Source: Halieaceae bacterium
GTDB lineage: Bacteria; Pseudomonadota; Gammaproteobacteria; Pseudomonadales; Halieaceae
DNA: 64,000 nt
Direction: 5' to 3'
NCBI GenBank assembly: GCA_902547755.1
Contig: CACCPA010000003.1
Coordinates: 62,001-126,000, forward strand
Each line of letters opens with the position of its first letter. The stretch's first letter is position 1. Positions 46,613 to 56,749 of the stretch are shown piece after piece. The notes under the pieces were generated by a model, which saw only the letters and a program-made list of their open reading frames with translations, was not told the DNA's origin and made no database searches. The position numbers were made by a program, and so were the translations under genes.

Positions 46613-47500
46613 TTACGCGCGCCTTAATGTGTCAGATCGTAGGTCTGGGCCGTCATGACTCCACCCAGGCGCTTTGACTATGTAGTTGAGCTTATCTCGC
46701 CAGCGCTCTGCACGTCGCACGTCCCGCCACATCGATCCATATTCGCCAAAGGCCACCTTCAGCACTTTGTGAGTTTCAATATTTTTCGTGAGGCCGTATT
46801 TGACGGGCTCTTCAGAAATCTCCTCTGAGAATGTGCCAAATAAGCGATCCCAAATGATGAGCGTTGCACCGTGGTTTCGGTCCAGATAGCGCACATTAGA
46901 ACCGTGGTGGACTCGGTGATGTGACGGGGTATTGAAGATAAATTCAATCCATCGAGGGAATTTGTAAAAGGCCTCGGTATGCAGCCAGTACTGATAAATG
47001 AGGCTGACGCTCAGCATGGTGACGATCATGGCTGGGTGGTAGCCAAGCAGCGCCAACGGCACCCAGAAGGGGTACTTGAGGATGCGCTCACCGACGCCCT
47101 GGCGCAACGCTGTTCCGAGGTTGTAGTACTGGGAGCTGTGATGCGATATATGCCCTGCCCAAAGGAGCCGAATTTCATGATTACCTCTGTGAAAGCTGTA
47201 GTAAGTCAAGTCGTCAAGGAAGAACAACAGGACCCACCAGTACCAACTCGTATCGATGACGCCTTTCAGAGGGGAGACAGAGTAGGCGACGAACATGAGT
47301 GAAATCCCAAGAAACTTGGGGATGAGATCGACGAAAACGGTCAACAGCATGACTCGCATACTGGTCCAGAAGTCGACTGACTCGTAGTGTTGGGTGTGGC
47401 TTCGGTATGCCCAAATGACCTCGATAAACAGCGCCCCAAAGAAAAAGGGCAGGGCCATCATGACCCAGTCGTCCTGCATTACCGCTAACACATCATTCAT
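46613..47500 (-). CDS. Fatty acid hydroxylase / sterol desaturase superfamily membrane protein
   Basis: A 295-residue membrane protein with the di-iron histidine boxes of the superfamily: HRGNH, HISHHSS and HRVHHG, spaced as expected, and four to five hydrophobic helices. Members hydroxylate or desaturate lipids, sterols or carotenoid rings using O2. ATG 47500 is chosen because GGGAG precedes it by 8 bases; an ATG eight codons upstream is possible. It is upstream of the small Cys protein, probably as one operon. The substrate cannot be read from the sequence; it is not CrtZ- or CrtA-like. Confidence 0.87.
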   Translation of the reverse strand: MNDVLAVMQDDWVMMALPFFFGALFIEVIWAYRSHTQHYESVDFWTSMRVMLLTVFVDLIPKFLGISLMFVAYSVSPLKGVIDTSWYWWVLLFFLDDLTYYSFHRGNHEIRLLWAGHISHHSSQYYNLGTALRQGVGERILKYPFWVPLALLGYHPAMIVTMLSVSLIYQYWLHTEAFYKFPRWIEFIFNTPSHHRVHHGSNVRYLDRNHGATLIIWDRLFGTFSEEISEEPVKYGLTKNIETHKVLKVAFGEYGSMWRDVRRAERWRDKLNYIVKAPGWSHDGPDLRSDTLRRA

Positions 47501-47650
47501 GATCTGTGCTCCCAGAGTGCCCATGTGTTTGCTTTATAGGGGGTTTGCGATTGCATAGAGTGTAGCCGAATTATTAAAGTCACGGTGGTTAACAAAGGGT
47601 CGTTAATGACTGACCGTCCCTTCAACAATAACGTTAACGAGGAGACCATC

Positions 47651-48934
47651 ATGGCAGACCTACTAGAAATGTCCGCAGACATTATCGATGGGCGTGTGGC
47701 ACCCAACGAATTGGGCCCCTTAAACCGCATTAACCATCAACTCTCCGAACTCGCCAACGACTTGGCCGTGGTCGAGGCATTTTCGCATTGCATTGTGTTC
47801 AAGACCGATGACGGTCTGGTGACGTTTGACACCTCAAATGAGCACGGTGGCAAAAAGTGTGTCAGCGCAATTCAGTCGTGGACACATGACCCTTTCAATA
47901 CCGTTGTCTTTACGCATGGACATATTGACCACGTGGGTGGCTGTGGCGCGTTTTGCGAGGCCTACGAGGGTCGTAAGCCGACGATTGTGGGTCACGAGAA
48001 CGTCGCCACGCGTTTTGATCGTTATCGAATGACGAACGGCTATAACCATGTCATTAACGAGCGCCAGTTTGGGCAGTTCAAACGGCGGGGCTACGACCTC
48101 GCGGGAGCATCACACTTTCTACCATTGGCAACGCCCAACCCAGACGTGACCTACAGTAAAAACTTAACGCTTTCTGTGGGCGGCCTGGAGATTGAATTGA
48201 ATCATGCGCGGGGAGAGACCGACGATCACACCTGGGCATGGATCCCCAAACACAAGGCGATTTGTGCTGGAGATTTCTTCATTTGGGCATTTCCCAATGC
48301 CGGCAACCCCCAAAAAGCGCAGCGCTATCCCAGAGAGTGGGCGGCTGCATTGCGGGATATGGCGTCACGCAATGCCGAGCTTTTCCTCCCAGCCCACGGG
48401 CTGCCCATTTGCGGCAAGAACCGAATCCGCAATGTGCTTAATGAGGTGGCTGAGGTACTCGAAACGATGGTGGAGCAAACCATTGATCTCATGAATCAGG
48501 GTGCGTCCCTTAACGATATTATCCACTCGGTGTCCGTGAGATCAGAGCTTCTTGAGAAACCTTACTTGGGGCCCACTTATGACGAGCCAGAGTTCGTTGT
48601 TAGGAATATCTGGCGTCTTTATGGGGGGTGGTATGACGGTAATCCAGCACAACTTAAACCTGCCCGCGATGCGCTGGTGGCGAGCGAACTGGCAAGTCTG
48701 TCAGGTGGCGCGTTGAAGCTGGCACAACGGGCCCGCGAACTGGCCGAGACCGATGCGCGACTGGCGTGTCACCTGGCAGAATTTGCGATGCAGGCAGAGC
48801 CCGACAACAAGGCTGTCCATGCGCTGCGAGCCGAGGTTTATCAACGGCGTCGTGAGGGCGAGACGTCACTCATGGCCAAAGGTATCTTCGGCTCGGCCGC
48901 GAATCAGTCAAAGCAGCAGTCGGATGGCGATTAG
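47651..48934 (+). CDS. MBL-fold hydrolase, alkylsulfatase-like
   Basis: A 427-residue metallo-beta-lactamase-fold protein. The metal-binding motif is THGHIDHVGG (about residue 90), with further ligands in HARGETDDHTW and LPAHGLPI. After the MBL domain comes an alkyl-sulfatase dimerisation-type helical region (RNIWRLYGGWYDGNPAQLKP; later AEFAMQAEPDNKAVHALRAEVY), as in SdsA1/BDS1 enzymes that release sulfate from alkyl sulfates. The usual C-terminal SCP2-like domain is absent, so it is shorter. The start ATG 47651 has GAGGAG upstream. The stop overlaps the convergent MATE gene by 4 bases. Confidence 0.8.
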   Translation: MADLLEMSADIIDGRVAPNELGPLNRINHQLSELANDLAVVEAFSHCIVFKTDDGLVTFDTSNEHGGKKCVSAIQSWTHDPFNTVVFTHGHIDHVGGCGAFCEAYEGRKPTIVGHENVATRFDRYRMTNGYNHVINERQFGQFKRRGYDLAGASHFLPLATPNPDVTYSKNLTLSVGGLEIELNHARGETDDHTWAWIPKHKAICAGDFFIWAFPNAGNPQKAQRYPREWAAALRDMASRNAELFLPAHGLPICGKNRIRNVLNEVAEVLETMVEQTIDLMNQGASLNDIIHSVSVRSELLEKPYLGPTYDEPEFVVRNIWRLYGGWYDGNPAQLKPARDALVASELASLSGGALKLAQRARELAETDARLACHLAEFAMQAEPDNKAVHALRAEVYQRRREGETSLMAKGIFGSAANQSKQQSDGD

Positions 48935-50301
48935 GTTTGAGCGGGGCTCGCGGGTATCTGTCGACGCCAGGCGCCACCCTTCATGGACGCTGTGACAATG
49001 ACAGTGTAGGCAAACATACCACCTACGGCGCCAATGAACACGCCTGTCATACCCATATCTATGGGACCTAACAGAAGGAATGCAGTTCCTATCGCGACAA
49101 TTGGACGTGCAATGAGTGCGGCCACAGGGCCACGCATGGCACCCGCACCCTGAGAGGCAAAGTAGAGTGCCCACCCGACCCCGTGTATGGCAAGGCACGG
49201 ACCGACAATTTGAATGAACCCCTTGGCGGTCTCGTAGACCATTGGGTCATCAGTAAAGACAGGTATCCAGACGTGAGGGAAGATAGCGAGCAGGGTGCCT
49301 ATGACGCCCCCGAGAACAAACGACATGCCTGCTCCCGTCCAACCAATTTCTTCAGCGCGATCGGCATTGCGAGCACCAATGCTCATGCCGACTAACGATG
49401 TCATCGTCGCGCCGATGCCGAAGATGAGCGATGACATTAAAAATTCGATACGCGAGCCAATCCCGTAGCCAGCTAAAGCCTCTTCACCGAACTGGCCTAC
49501 CAGCCCGGTCAGCACCAAAATAGTGGTGACGGTTGAGATAGGCGACAGCGAGGCCGGAAGTGCGACGCGGCCAATGTCCTGAAAGTGATGCTGCCGTAGC
49601 TTGAGGCGCGAGAGCCGCAAATTAGCCGGTAGTTTAGCTGTCACTAGGCGTTGGAGGATGACCACCGCCATCACGGCACTGGTCGCAATGACGGATACCG
49701 CCGCACCAAATAAACCGAGCTTAGGAGAGCCAAAATATCCCAGCACTAAGGCGCCAGAAAGCGGAACTTGTATGAGTGAGCCGACAATCATCATTCGAGC
49801 GGGATAGCGCATGTCGCCCAGGCCTCGAAAAATGGAGCTCGCAACCCCCATGATCCAAATAGTGACACTGCCACCAAACAGCATGGCGCTATAGGCAAAT
49901 GCCAACTCAAGAATCTCACCGGTTCCACCCAACAGAGACAGGAAAAACCGTCCAGAAATCAAAAAGGCGATGAGTAAGGCGACGGGGCCAAGAACAGCAA
50001 GGATAAGGCCGTGCCAAATCAACTCTTCTGCGCGTACCTGATCTCCCGCACCTAACGCGCGGGCAATGGCTGATGAGACGGCGTTCCCTAAAGCGCCAAC
50101 CGACAACATTTGCATCAGCATCAGCATTGGGAACACGAGGGCCATCGCAGCAAGCGGTGTGCTGCCCAGCTGTCCGACGTACCAGACTTCGGTCAGGCTG
50201 ACAGTCGACTGCACAATAAACGCCACACTGCTGGGTATCGACAGTTGCGTCAGCAGGGGCAGGGCAGGTGCAGTGAGGAGGTATTGGGTGCGCTGATCCA
50301 T
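48931..50301 (-). CDS. MATE-family multidrug/sodium antiporter
   Basis: A 456-residue membrane protein with about twelve helices in two related halves. The MATE features are visible: SIPSSVAFIVQSTVSLTEVW and LGSTPLAAMALVFPMLMLMQ in the first half, GIGATMTSLVGMSIGARNADRAEE in the second. Such proteins export cationic compounds in exchange for Na+ or H+. It is transcribed away from the thiolase gene across a 254-base gap in which I see only A/T-rich promoter-like sequence. There is no evident link to the photosynthesis genes. Confidence 0.9.
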   Translation of the reverse strand: MDQRTQYLLTAPALPLLTQLSIPSSVAFIVQSTVSLTEVWYVGQLGSTPLAAMALVFPMLMLMQMLSVGALGNAVSSAIARALGAGDQVRAEELIWHGLILAVLGPVALLIAFLISGRFFLSLLGGTGEILELAFAYSAMLFGGSVTIWIMGVASSIFRGLGDMRYPARMMIVGSLIQVPLSGALVLGYFGSPKLGLFGAAVSVIATSAVMAVVILQRLVTAKLPANLRLSRLKLRQHHFQDIGRVALPASLSPISTVTTILVLTGLVGQFGEEALAGYGIGSRIEFLMSSLIFGIGATMTSLVGMSIGARNADRAEEIGWTGAGMSFVLGGVIGTLLAIFPHVWIPVFTDDPMVYETAKGFIQIVGPCLAIHGVGWALYFASQGAGAMRGPVAALIARPIVAIGTAFLLLGPIDMGMTGVFIGAVGGMFAYTVIVTASMKGGAWRRQIPASPAQT

Positions 50302-50555
50302 AGCGCACCATTACGGCGCATGTGGCGCGTTGGCACAAGTCTTTTCTGGTCTGTTCAGCGCGTATTCCTATGGGCAAGAGCGCGATAGCAAGATACGCCC
50401 GTGTAACTCAGTGAAGCGAACATTCCCGCAGATAAAAAAACATACTCAAAGTTCAATTTTTTAGTCAGATGGCATCGATTTTTAGCCGCTTATTTGGCAA
50501 TGTATCGAACGCTTAACAAAGACAAGCCGGATCAACCGGTTCATGGAGATCGCTC

Positions 50556-51764
50556 ATGCCTCACGCCGCCTACATATACGATGCAATTCGGACCCCACGC
50601 AGTAAGGGCAAAAAAGATGGAACCCTTCACGAAGTAAAGCCTGTTGATTTGGGTGCGGGATTGTTGCGTGCCTTGCAGGCTCGACACGATCTGGATACCA
50701 GCTATGTGGATGATGTTGTAATGGGTTGTGTCACACCTGTCGGCGAGCAGGGTTCTGATATCACCAAAATGATTGTTCAAAACGCCGACTGGGATGAGTC
50801 AGTGCCGGGTGTGCAGCTCGATCGTTTCTGCGCATCAGGGCTTGAGGCTGTGAACACCGCCGCGCAAAAAGTGGCGTCGGGATGGGATGACCTAGTCGTC
50901 GCTGGGGGTATCGAGTGTATGTCGCGTGTGCCCATGGGCTCGAACGGGGGTGCCATGGCGAGTGACCCGGCCTTCGCGCTCAAGACAGGCTTTGTACCGC
51001 AGGGTATCGGTGCCGATATGATAGCCACCATTGATGGCTATACCCGTGAAGAGGTCGACGCCTACGCGATGGAATCGCAACGTCGAGCGGCGCATGCGCG
51101 CGACAGCGGCTGGTTCGATGGGTCTGTGATTCCAGTGAAGGATGCGTCAGGTATCACTATTTTGGAGCGCGATGACTTCATTAAAGGCGACACCACAATG
51201 GAAGGTCTCGCCCGTTTGAAGCCTTCATTCGAAATGCCAGGCCAAATGGGTTTTGATGATGTGATCCTTGCCAAGTACAACGAGTACAGCAAGGTGGAGC
51301 ATGTCCATACTCCTGGAAACTCCTCCGGCATCGTCGACGGGTCAAGTGCTGTGCTTATCGGTAGCGAGAAGGCCGGGAACGAACTCGGATTGACGCCTCG
51401 AGCGCGCGTTGTGGCAACGACCGTCTTGTCCACGGACCCGATTATTATGCTGACGGGCCCTGGCCCTGCAGCGAAGAAATGTCTCAAAAAGGCGGGGCTG
51501 ACGCCCGATGACATCGATCTTTGGGAGATCAACGAAGCCTTTGCTTCGGTTGCACTCCGTTATATGAAAGATCTCGATATCAGCCACGAGATCACCAATG
51601 TGGTGGGTGGCGCGATCGCCATGGGCCACCCTCTGGGTGCGACCGGTGGCTGTTTAGTCAGCGCTATGATCGATGAACTCGAGCGTCGCGACCTCAAGCG
51701 CGCCATGCTGTCGTTGTGTGTGGGCGGCGGCATGGGTATTTCCACCATTATCGAGCGCGTGTAA
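50556..51764 (+). CDS. Acetyl-CoA C-acyltransferase (thiolase)
   Basis: A 402-residue thiolase. The active Cys is in [12 protein letters not shown] (near residue 90), followed by [22 protein letters not shown], the His of GHPLGATGG and the second Cys in LCVGGGMG. It starts with ATG 50556; GGAGAT lies 7 bases upstream. It is followed after 22 bases by a FadB/FadJ-type gene, so the pair forms a beta-oxidation operon, with the thiolase first (the reverse of E. coli fadBA). It could work on fatty acids or on a special acyl chain; the sequence does not tell. Confidence 0.93.
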   Translation: MPHAAYIYDAIRTPRSKGKKDGTLHEVKPVDLGAGLLRALQARHDLDTSYVDDVVMGCVTPVGEQGSDITKMIVQNADWDESVPGVQLDRFCASGLEAVNTAAQKVASGWDDLVVAGGIECMSRVPMGSNGGAMASDPAFALKTGFVPQGIGADMIATIDGYTREEVDAYAMESQRRAAHARDSGWFDGSVIPVKDASGITILERDDFIKGDTTMEGLARLKPSFEMPGQMGFDDVILAKYNEYSKVEHVHTPGNSSGIVDGSSAVLIGSEKAGNELGLTPRARVVATTVLSTDPIIMLTGPGPAAKKCLKKAGLTPDDIDLWEINEAFASVALRYMKDLDISHEITNVVGGAIAMGHPLGATGGCLVSAMIDELERRDLKRAMLSLCVGGGMGISTIIERV

Positions 51765-51786
51765 GCGGTATTAGGAGTTAGAAACA

Positions 51787-53931
51787 ATGAGTTTTCATTA
51801 CGAAAAAGACGCCAATCAGATTGTCATCGTCACCATGGATATGGATGGCCCCGTCAACTCGATGAGCGATGCTTTCCTGCCCTTATTTGAATCGACGCTC
51901 GACAAGCTAGAGGCAGAGACAGACCTTGCTGGCGTTGTGCTTACATCAGGCAAGTCCACATTCTTTGCAGGCGGTGACTTGAACATGCTGTGTCAGGTGA
52001 CAGAGGACACGGTTGAAGATTTCTTTCAGGGAATGTGCGCGACAAAAGCCGCAATGCGTCGTCTAGAAAAGCTTCCGGCGCCGGTATGCGCTGCCATCAA
52101 TGGTGCGGCGCTTGGCGGCGGCTTAGAGCTCGCCTTGTCATGTCACCACCGTATTGCCTGGAACCATCGCAGTGTTCAGCTCGGCTTCCCCGAGGTGACA
52201 TTGGGCCTACTGCCCGGAGGCGGCGGTAACGTGAAAGCGGTGTATCTCATGGGGCTTATGGCTGCTAACGAGTACATTGTTGAGGGTAAGCGTGTGGACC
52301 CCGAAAAGGCCTTGGGCTCGGGGTTGATAGATGCGGTTGTCGAGAGCAAGGAAGACCTGGTTTCTGCAGCCAAGCAGTGGGTCTTGGACAACAAGGACGA
52401 CGAGGCTGCGCGCACTCAGCCCTGGGACACCAAGGGTTACAAGATCCCAGGCGGTAATATCCGTAACCCACAGGTGGCGCAGATGGTCACCATGGGTGCG
52501 CCCATGATTCGCAAGAATACGCGCGGACTACTACCTGCGCCCGAGAAAATTTTTGACGTGGCAGTGCAGGCGCTCACGGTTGATTTCGAGACGGCGATGC
52601 GTATCGAGAGTCGTGGCTTGGCCGAACTGGCGTTGACACCCCAAGCCAAAAACATGATCAATACCTTCTTTTTTCAGATGAACAAGATCAACGGTGGCGC
52701 CTCTCGACCCAAGGACGTGCCGCCGCAGAAAACGGAAAAGGTGGGTGTGCTCGGTGCCGGAATGATGGGACAGGGGATTGCCTACTCATCGGCCATGGTC
52801 GGCATTCAGGTCGTATTGAAAGACGTCAGCCTGGAGGCCGCCGAGAAGGGTAAGGCCTACGCCGAGATCTTGTTGCAGACGCGTGTTGATAAGGGACGAA
52901 TGACACCTGAGAAGATGGCCGAGGTGCTCTCATTGATTCACCCAACGGCATCAGACGAAGATCTCGATGGCTGTGATCTCATCATCGAGGCTGTGTTCGA
53001 GAACATGAACCTGAAACATCAAATGACGCGTGATCTCGAGCCACGAATGGCCGAGGGCGGCATTTGGGGTTCAAACACCTCTACCTTACCCATCACGCAG
53101 CTGGCTGAAGCGAGTCAGAACGCTGAGAACTTCATTGGCATTCACTTCTTCTCTCCGGTCGACAAGATGCCGCTCGTTGAAATTATTATGGGTGAGAAGA
53201 CAGGTGATGTTGCACTCGCCAAGGCGTTTGACTACGCGAAGCAAATTAAGAAAACACCGATTGTCGTTAACGATTCACTGGGTTTCTTCACTTCACGAAC
53301 CTTTGGTACCTACCTCGATGAAGGCGTACGTATGCTTGTCGAGGGCGTGAAGCCCGTGCGTATCGATAATCTGGGCAAGGCTGTGGGTATGCCGGTGGGT
53401 CCGCTGACGGTTTACGACGAGGTGAGTTTGGAATTGTCACGAAAGGCGCAAGAGACCTGGAAGGAAATGGGCCTTGCTATTGACGGCGATGATCGATCGA
53501 TTACCGCTGGTGTTGTCGAGACGATGATCGGCGAGCACAGTCGTGGTGGTCGATATCACGGTGGTGGTTTCTACGAGTATGGTGCGGACGGTTCTAAAGA
53601 AGTTTGGTCTGGTCTATCCAATCTTTATGGTCGTGACGGCGTCGATATATCGGATCGGGACATTAAGGAGCGCTTGCTCTTCCGTCAGGTTATCGAGGCG
53701 CTGAAATGTCTTGAGACCGGTGTTCTTCGCAGCGTGGCAGACGGCAATATTGGTTCGATCATGGGTATCGGTGCGCCCGCTTGGACTGGGGGACTACTGC
53801 AGTTTGTAAATACCTATGGCTTACAGAACTTCATCGACCGCTGTGGTCAGCTGAGTGCAGCCTACGGTGATCGTTTTGAGGCTCCCGCCATTGTGGCCGA
53901 GAAAGTGGCCGCTGGTGAAACCCTCGTATGA
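51787..53931 (+). CDS. Bifunctional enoyl-CoA hydratase / 3-hydroxyacyl-CoA dehydrogenase (FadB/FadJ type)
   Basis: A 714-residue two-domain enzyme for the middle steps of beta-oxidation. The N-terminal crotonase domain (about residues 1-200) has NGAALGGGLELALSC and GFPEVTLGLLPGGGGN, where the catalytic Glu lies. The dehydrogenase part begins with NAD motif VGVLGAGMMGQGIAYSSAM (about residue 319) and carries GIHFFSPVDKMPLVE with the catalytic His. The C-terminal helical domains are complete. A GGAG ribosome site precedes the ATG. An intrinsic terminator follows 20 bases after the stop. Confidence 0.93.
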   Translation: MSFHYEKDANQIVIVTMDMDGPVNSMSDAFLPLFESTLDKLEAETDLAGVVLTSGKSTFFAGGDLNMLCQVTEDTVEDFFQGMCATKAAMRRLEKLPAPVCAAINGAALGGGLELALSCHHRIAWNHRSVQLGFPEVTLGLLPGGGGNVKAVYLMGLMAANEYIVEGKRVDPEKALGSGLIDAVVESKEDLVSAAKQWVLDNKDDEAARTQPWDTKGYKIPGGNIRNPQVAQMVTMGAPMIRKNTRGLLPAPEKIFDVAVQALTVDFETAMRIESRGLAELALTPQAKNMINTFFFQMNKINGGASRPKDVPPQKTEKVGVLGAGMMGQGIAYSSAMVGIQVVLKDVSLEAAEKGKAYAEILLQTRVDKGRMTPEKMAEVLSLIHPTASDEDLDGCDLIIEAVFENMNLKHQMTRDLEPRMAEGGIWGSNTSTLPITQLAEASQNAENFIGIHFFSPVDKMPLVEIIMGEKTGDVALAKAFDYAKQIKKTPIVVNDSLGFFTSRTFGTYLDEGVRMLVEGVKPVRIDNLGKAVGMPVGPLTVYDEVSLELSRKAQETWKEMGLAIDGDDRSITAGVVETMIGEHSRGGRYHGGGFYEYGADGSKEVWSGLSNLYGRDGVDISDRDIKERLLFRQVIEALKCLETGVLRSVADGNIGSIMGIGAPAWTGGLLQFVNTYGLQNFIDRCGQLSAAYGDRFEAPAIVAEKVAAGETLV

Positions 53932-53950
53932 AGCGATTCACTGTCTCGAA

Positions 53951-53975
53951 AGGGCGCTTATGGCGCCCTTTTTTT
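53951..53975 (+). terminator. Intrinsic terminator after the beta-oxidation operon
   Basis: AGGGCGC-TTATG-GCGCCCT with a 7-bp GC-rich stem followed by seven T residues, 20 bases after the fadB-type stop codon. A textbook rho-independent terminator. Confidence 0.92.
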
Positions 53976-54079
53976 CCTGTTCTTAGCTGCTTGTTAATGT
54001 TGGCCGGTAGATTGATAGGGGTCCGCAAAGCTCGTTAATCGGTGTTAAATAGAAATTCAATCTATGTAGAGCAATAACA

Positions 54080-54475
54080 ATGACATTTGCAGTAACACTG
54101 GGTCGCTTTTTACTTGCGCTTTATTTCTTCTTGCCGGGAATTTCAAAAATCACAGGCTATGCTGACACGCTCAGTTACATGTCGCTTCATAATATACCGC
54201 TCCCAGAGGTCTTGCTGCCGGTTACCATCGTCGTCCAAGTGGCGGGAGGTCTGATGTTGATGCTGGGTCTTCGCGTCGGGCAGGTTGCTCTCGTACTTGC
54301 CGCACTAACACTGATTATTAATATGGGGATGCACGATTTTTGGAACGTGTATGAAGGAGTTAGCCAGGCACACGAGACGCAGAACTTCGTTAAAAACCTG
54401 GCTATTTTCGCTGGTTTGTTGGTGCTAAGCGGTGCCGAGGACCTGCCCCAGCACCGCTTATTCGGCGGTCATTAG
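54080..54475 (+). CDS. DoxX-family membrane protein
   Basis: A 131-residue protein with four hydrophobic helices and the DoxX pattern RFLLALYFFLPGISKITGY at the N-terminus, then VVQVAGGLMLMLGLRVGQVA. DoxX-like proteins are widespread, small quinol-oxidase-related or stress-associated membrane proteins of uncertain function. It stands alone; the downstream gene is convergent 9 bases away. The preceding 104 bases contain only the terminator of the upstream operon and short A/T-rich sequence. Confidence 0.85.
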   Translation: MTFAVTLGRFLLALYFFLPGISKITGYADTLSYMSLHNIPLPEVLLPVTIVVQVAGGLMLMLGLRVGQVALVLAALTLIINMGMHDFWNVYEGVSQAHETQNFVKNLAIFAGLLVLSGAEDLPQHRLFGGH

Positions 54476-54484
54476 ACAGGGCTG

Positions 54485-55657
54485 TTAGCTGCCTATATCG
54501 AAGGTTAGGCCGGCGTTCGCGACGAGTCGCTCGATCAGCTTCTCACCCATGGCGGGTGCAGGGGTGTAAACGCCTCCCGGTAGATCCGGGCAGTCGTGAA
54601 CGATGCATAGCGCACTCTCGGCAATCATTTTAGATGTCGAGCCATAGCCTGGGTCCATATCGCCGGTGACGGTCGCGTCTATGCGGCCTCCCTCGTCGTT
54701 TGTGCCGATAAACAGCACGTCATAGTGACCTGCCTCGCGGCTCTCCTTGGAGGGACCTTCGCCCGGCTTGGGGACGTCATCGCCTTCTAGCGGGTTGCTG
54801 CTTGCTACCATCTTGGCCACTGCTGCGCCTTGTTCGCCTGGTCCCGTTACCATCATTTCGTCGTACTGAAAATCTTCGCCGTAGAGGTGGTTCAGCATGG
54901 CATTAGAGCGGTGCACGTTTTTGGTGTTAATGGGTGCCATGATGAAAGGGGCGACCCATGAGCCGACGACTTCATCCTCATACGGTTTGGCATCGGATGG
55001 CTGCTCGGGACCTTGAAAGCCATTAGCCAGTGAAAAGGGATTAGCCAGAATTTTGATAAGGCCTGGATTAGTTTTAAGTGCAGCCATCGTAGCGCCTAGG
55101 GACGCCGCTGTACCGCCAGAGAACTCACCGTTCATAGCGCGAACGCGACCGCGGACGCGGGGCATGGGCTTACCCGTTTTAGCTACGGCTGCTTTTTGAA
55201 GAAAGTACACACCCAAGTCAAAGGGAATCGAATCAAACCCACAGCTGTGAACAATGCGTGCGCCAGAGGCCTCGGCAGCTGCCTGATGCGATGTAATCAT
55301 CTCGTGCATCCAGCCTGGCTCTCCTGAAAGGTCGACGTAGTGTGTCCCCTCTTCAGCACAGAGCTTAACCAGTTCGGATCCGTAAAGTTGGTAGGGGCCA
55401 ACGGTTGTGCAGATACACCGCGCTCGCTTAACCATCGCACGCAGTGAGTCAGAGTCGCTGGCATCGGCAGTCACGAGTGGTGTTGTGCTGGGTGCGCCTA
55501 CTAAGTCTCTTACTTCGGCCAGCTTTGCTTCATTTCTGCCTGCCATGGCCCAGTTGGCGCTGTCGCCGTGGGTTTTTCCCATGTACTCCGCCACAAGGCG
55601 GCCAGTAAAGCCACTTGCTCCGTAGATAATGACGTCAAATTCTCTGCTCATACTCAT
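54485..55657 (-). CDS. Saccharopine dehydrogenase-like NAD(P)-binding protein (trans-acting enoyl reductase type)
   Basis: A 390-residue Rossmann-fold protein opening with FDVIIYGASGFTGRLVAEYM and VGPYQLYGSELVKLCAEEGT, then YVDLSGEPGWMHEMI. This is the pattern of saccharopine-dehydrogenase-like oxidoreductases related to the mycobacterial trans-acting enoyl reductase and eukaryotic SCCPDH. HSCGFDSIPFDLGVYFL is a further family hallmark. The true substrate is unknown; a lipid is likely from the related proteins. Either the first or third Met may be the start. Confidence 0.85.
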   Translation of the reverse strand: MSMSREFDVIIYGASGFTGRLVAEYMGKTHGDSANWAMAGRNEAKLAEVRDLVGAPSTTPLVTADASDSDSLRAMVKRARCICTTVGPYQLYGSELVKLCAEEGTHYVDLSGEPGWMHEMITSHQAAAEASGARIVHSCGFDSIPFDLGVYFLQKAAVAKTGKPMPRVRGRVRAMNGEFSGGTAASLGATMAALKTNPGLIKILANPFSLANGFQGPEQPSDAKPYEDEVVGSWVAPFIMAPINTKNVHRSNAMLNHLYGEDFQYDEMMVTGPGEQGAAVAKMVASSNPLEGDDVPKPGEGPSKESREAGHYDVLFIGTNDEGGRIDATVTGDMDPGYGSTSKMIAESALCIVHDCPDLPGGVYTPAPAMGEKLIERLVANAGLTFDIGS

Positions 55658-55809
55658 TCCATGTTTTTAGTGATCTTCTGCGCTAGGCTGGGTCCAAAAC
55701 CACGCCTTGTCAGTTACTTTCATCATTGTAAGACGAAAACCAGTGTCAACGGATTCTTTACTCCGGCTCATCACGCCATCGGCCTCAAATATCCGTTCTG
55801 CTATGCACC

Positions 55810-56667
55810 TTAGATATTTTGGGCACTGACAAGCCAGAAATTGGCCTCGAAACGGACCCCTTTACCCACTGAGTAGAACTCCCCGAGTGTCTCATAGATC
55901 GCCGTTTTGGCTTGCTCACTCAGAGTAGGGTCGCTCTCGGCGATTAATGCGGCGGCTGGGCCAATCTGTATCAGTTCCTGAAACAGGTTGTCGAAGGAGC
56001 GATCGGCGCCGGCTGACAGTTCTACCTGTAGCGGCTCAACAGTGACCTCGGTAAATCCCGCCTCACTCAGGACACTGTAGGTCCGCTCCTTCTCCGATAG
56101 CCCAAAGGGGCCGGGCGCTCCGGGCTTCGCCGGTGGCGGAGGTGGCAGGACGGTAAGCGCCGCCTGCATGGGAGCGGTAAAGAAAGGATTTAGCGCGGGG
56201 CTTTGCCAGCATACGAATCCTAGCTGACCCTTCGGTTTCAAGATCGAACGTAATTGGGTGAAGGCTGCTGTTGGGTCTGCGAAGAACATGACCCCAAACC
56301 GGGAATAAATCGCGTCGAATGACGCCTCGGGAAACAGCGATTCACTGGCATCGCCCAACCGGAAAGACACATTGGCTTGTAGCGATGATTGATTGGCTGA
56401 CTTTAAATCCTCAGCCAGCGCCAACATGGGCTCCGAAATATCAACCCCTGTAATGGTGCATGATGGGTCGAGCCGAGAAGCCCAGTCGAGCGTCTGATTG
56501 CCACAACCGCAACCCACATCAAGTATTTGCGCACTAGACGGTAGGCTGAACAAGTCCATACATCGATGACCTGGCTCTGAGAGCAGCTCTTCCAGCAACG
56601 AGTTATGTCTAACCCAGCTGGCTCCGGCGCGGCCATTCCACATGTCTTTTTGTAATTGATTATCCAT
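55810..56667 (-). CDS. SAM-dependent methyltransferase (class I)
   Basis: A 285-residue methyltransferase with SAM motif ILDVGCGCGNQTLDWASRL (about residues 54-72), ITGVDISEPMLALAEDL for the second strand and FDAIYSRFGVMFFADPTAAF as post-motif. ATG 56667 is chosen: the sequence then begins MDNQLQKDMWNGRAGASWVR, matching related enzymes, which start just before the W-x-x-x-G-x-x-W element. An ATG seven codons upstream is possible. Substrate is not predictable; it resembles ubiquinone/arsenite-type small-molecule methyltransferases. It is separated from its neighbours by 152 and 82 bases with no clear signals. Confidence 0.85.
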   Translation of the reverse strand: MDNQLQKDMWNGRAGASWVRHNSLLEELLSEPGHRCMDLFSLPSSAQILDVGCGCGNQTLDWASRLDPSCTITGVDISEPMLALAEDLKSANQSSLQANVSFRLGDASESLFPEASFDAIYSRFGVMFFADPTAAFTQLRSILKPKGQLGFVCWQSPALNPFFTAPMQAALTVLPPPPPAKPGAPGPFGLSEKERTYSVLSEAGFTEVTVEPLQVELSAGADRSFDNLFQELIQIGPAAALIAESDPTLSEQAKTAIYETLGEFYSVGKGVRFEANFWLVSAQNI

Positions 56668-56749
56668 GGGGTTATCCCTAAGCCTCATGATGACTGTCGA
56701 CGATGTTTCGTAGTGTGAGTGTTACAGAGAGTGCTGCAAAGAAGACATC

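Noticed and set aside
54485-55657. A true lysine-pathway saccharopine dehydrogenase
   Set aside because: The HSCGFDSIPFDLG and GASGFTGR patterns are those of SCCPDH/enoyl-reductase-like proteins, not of LYS1/LYS9 enzymes.
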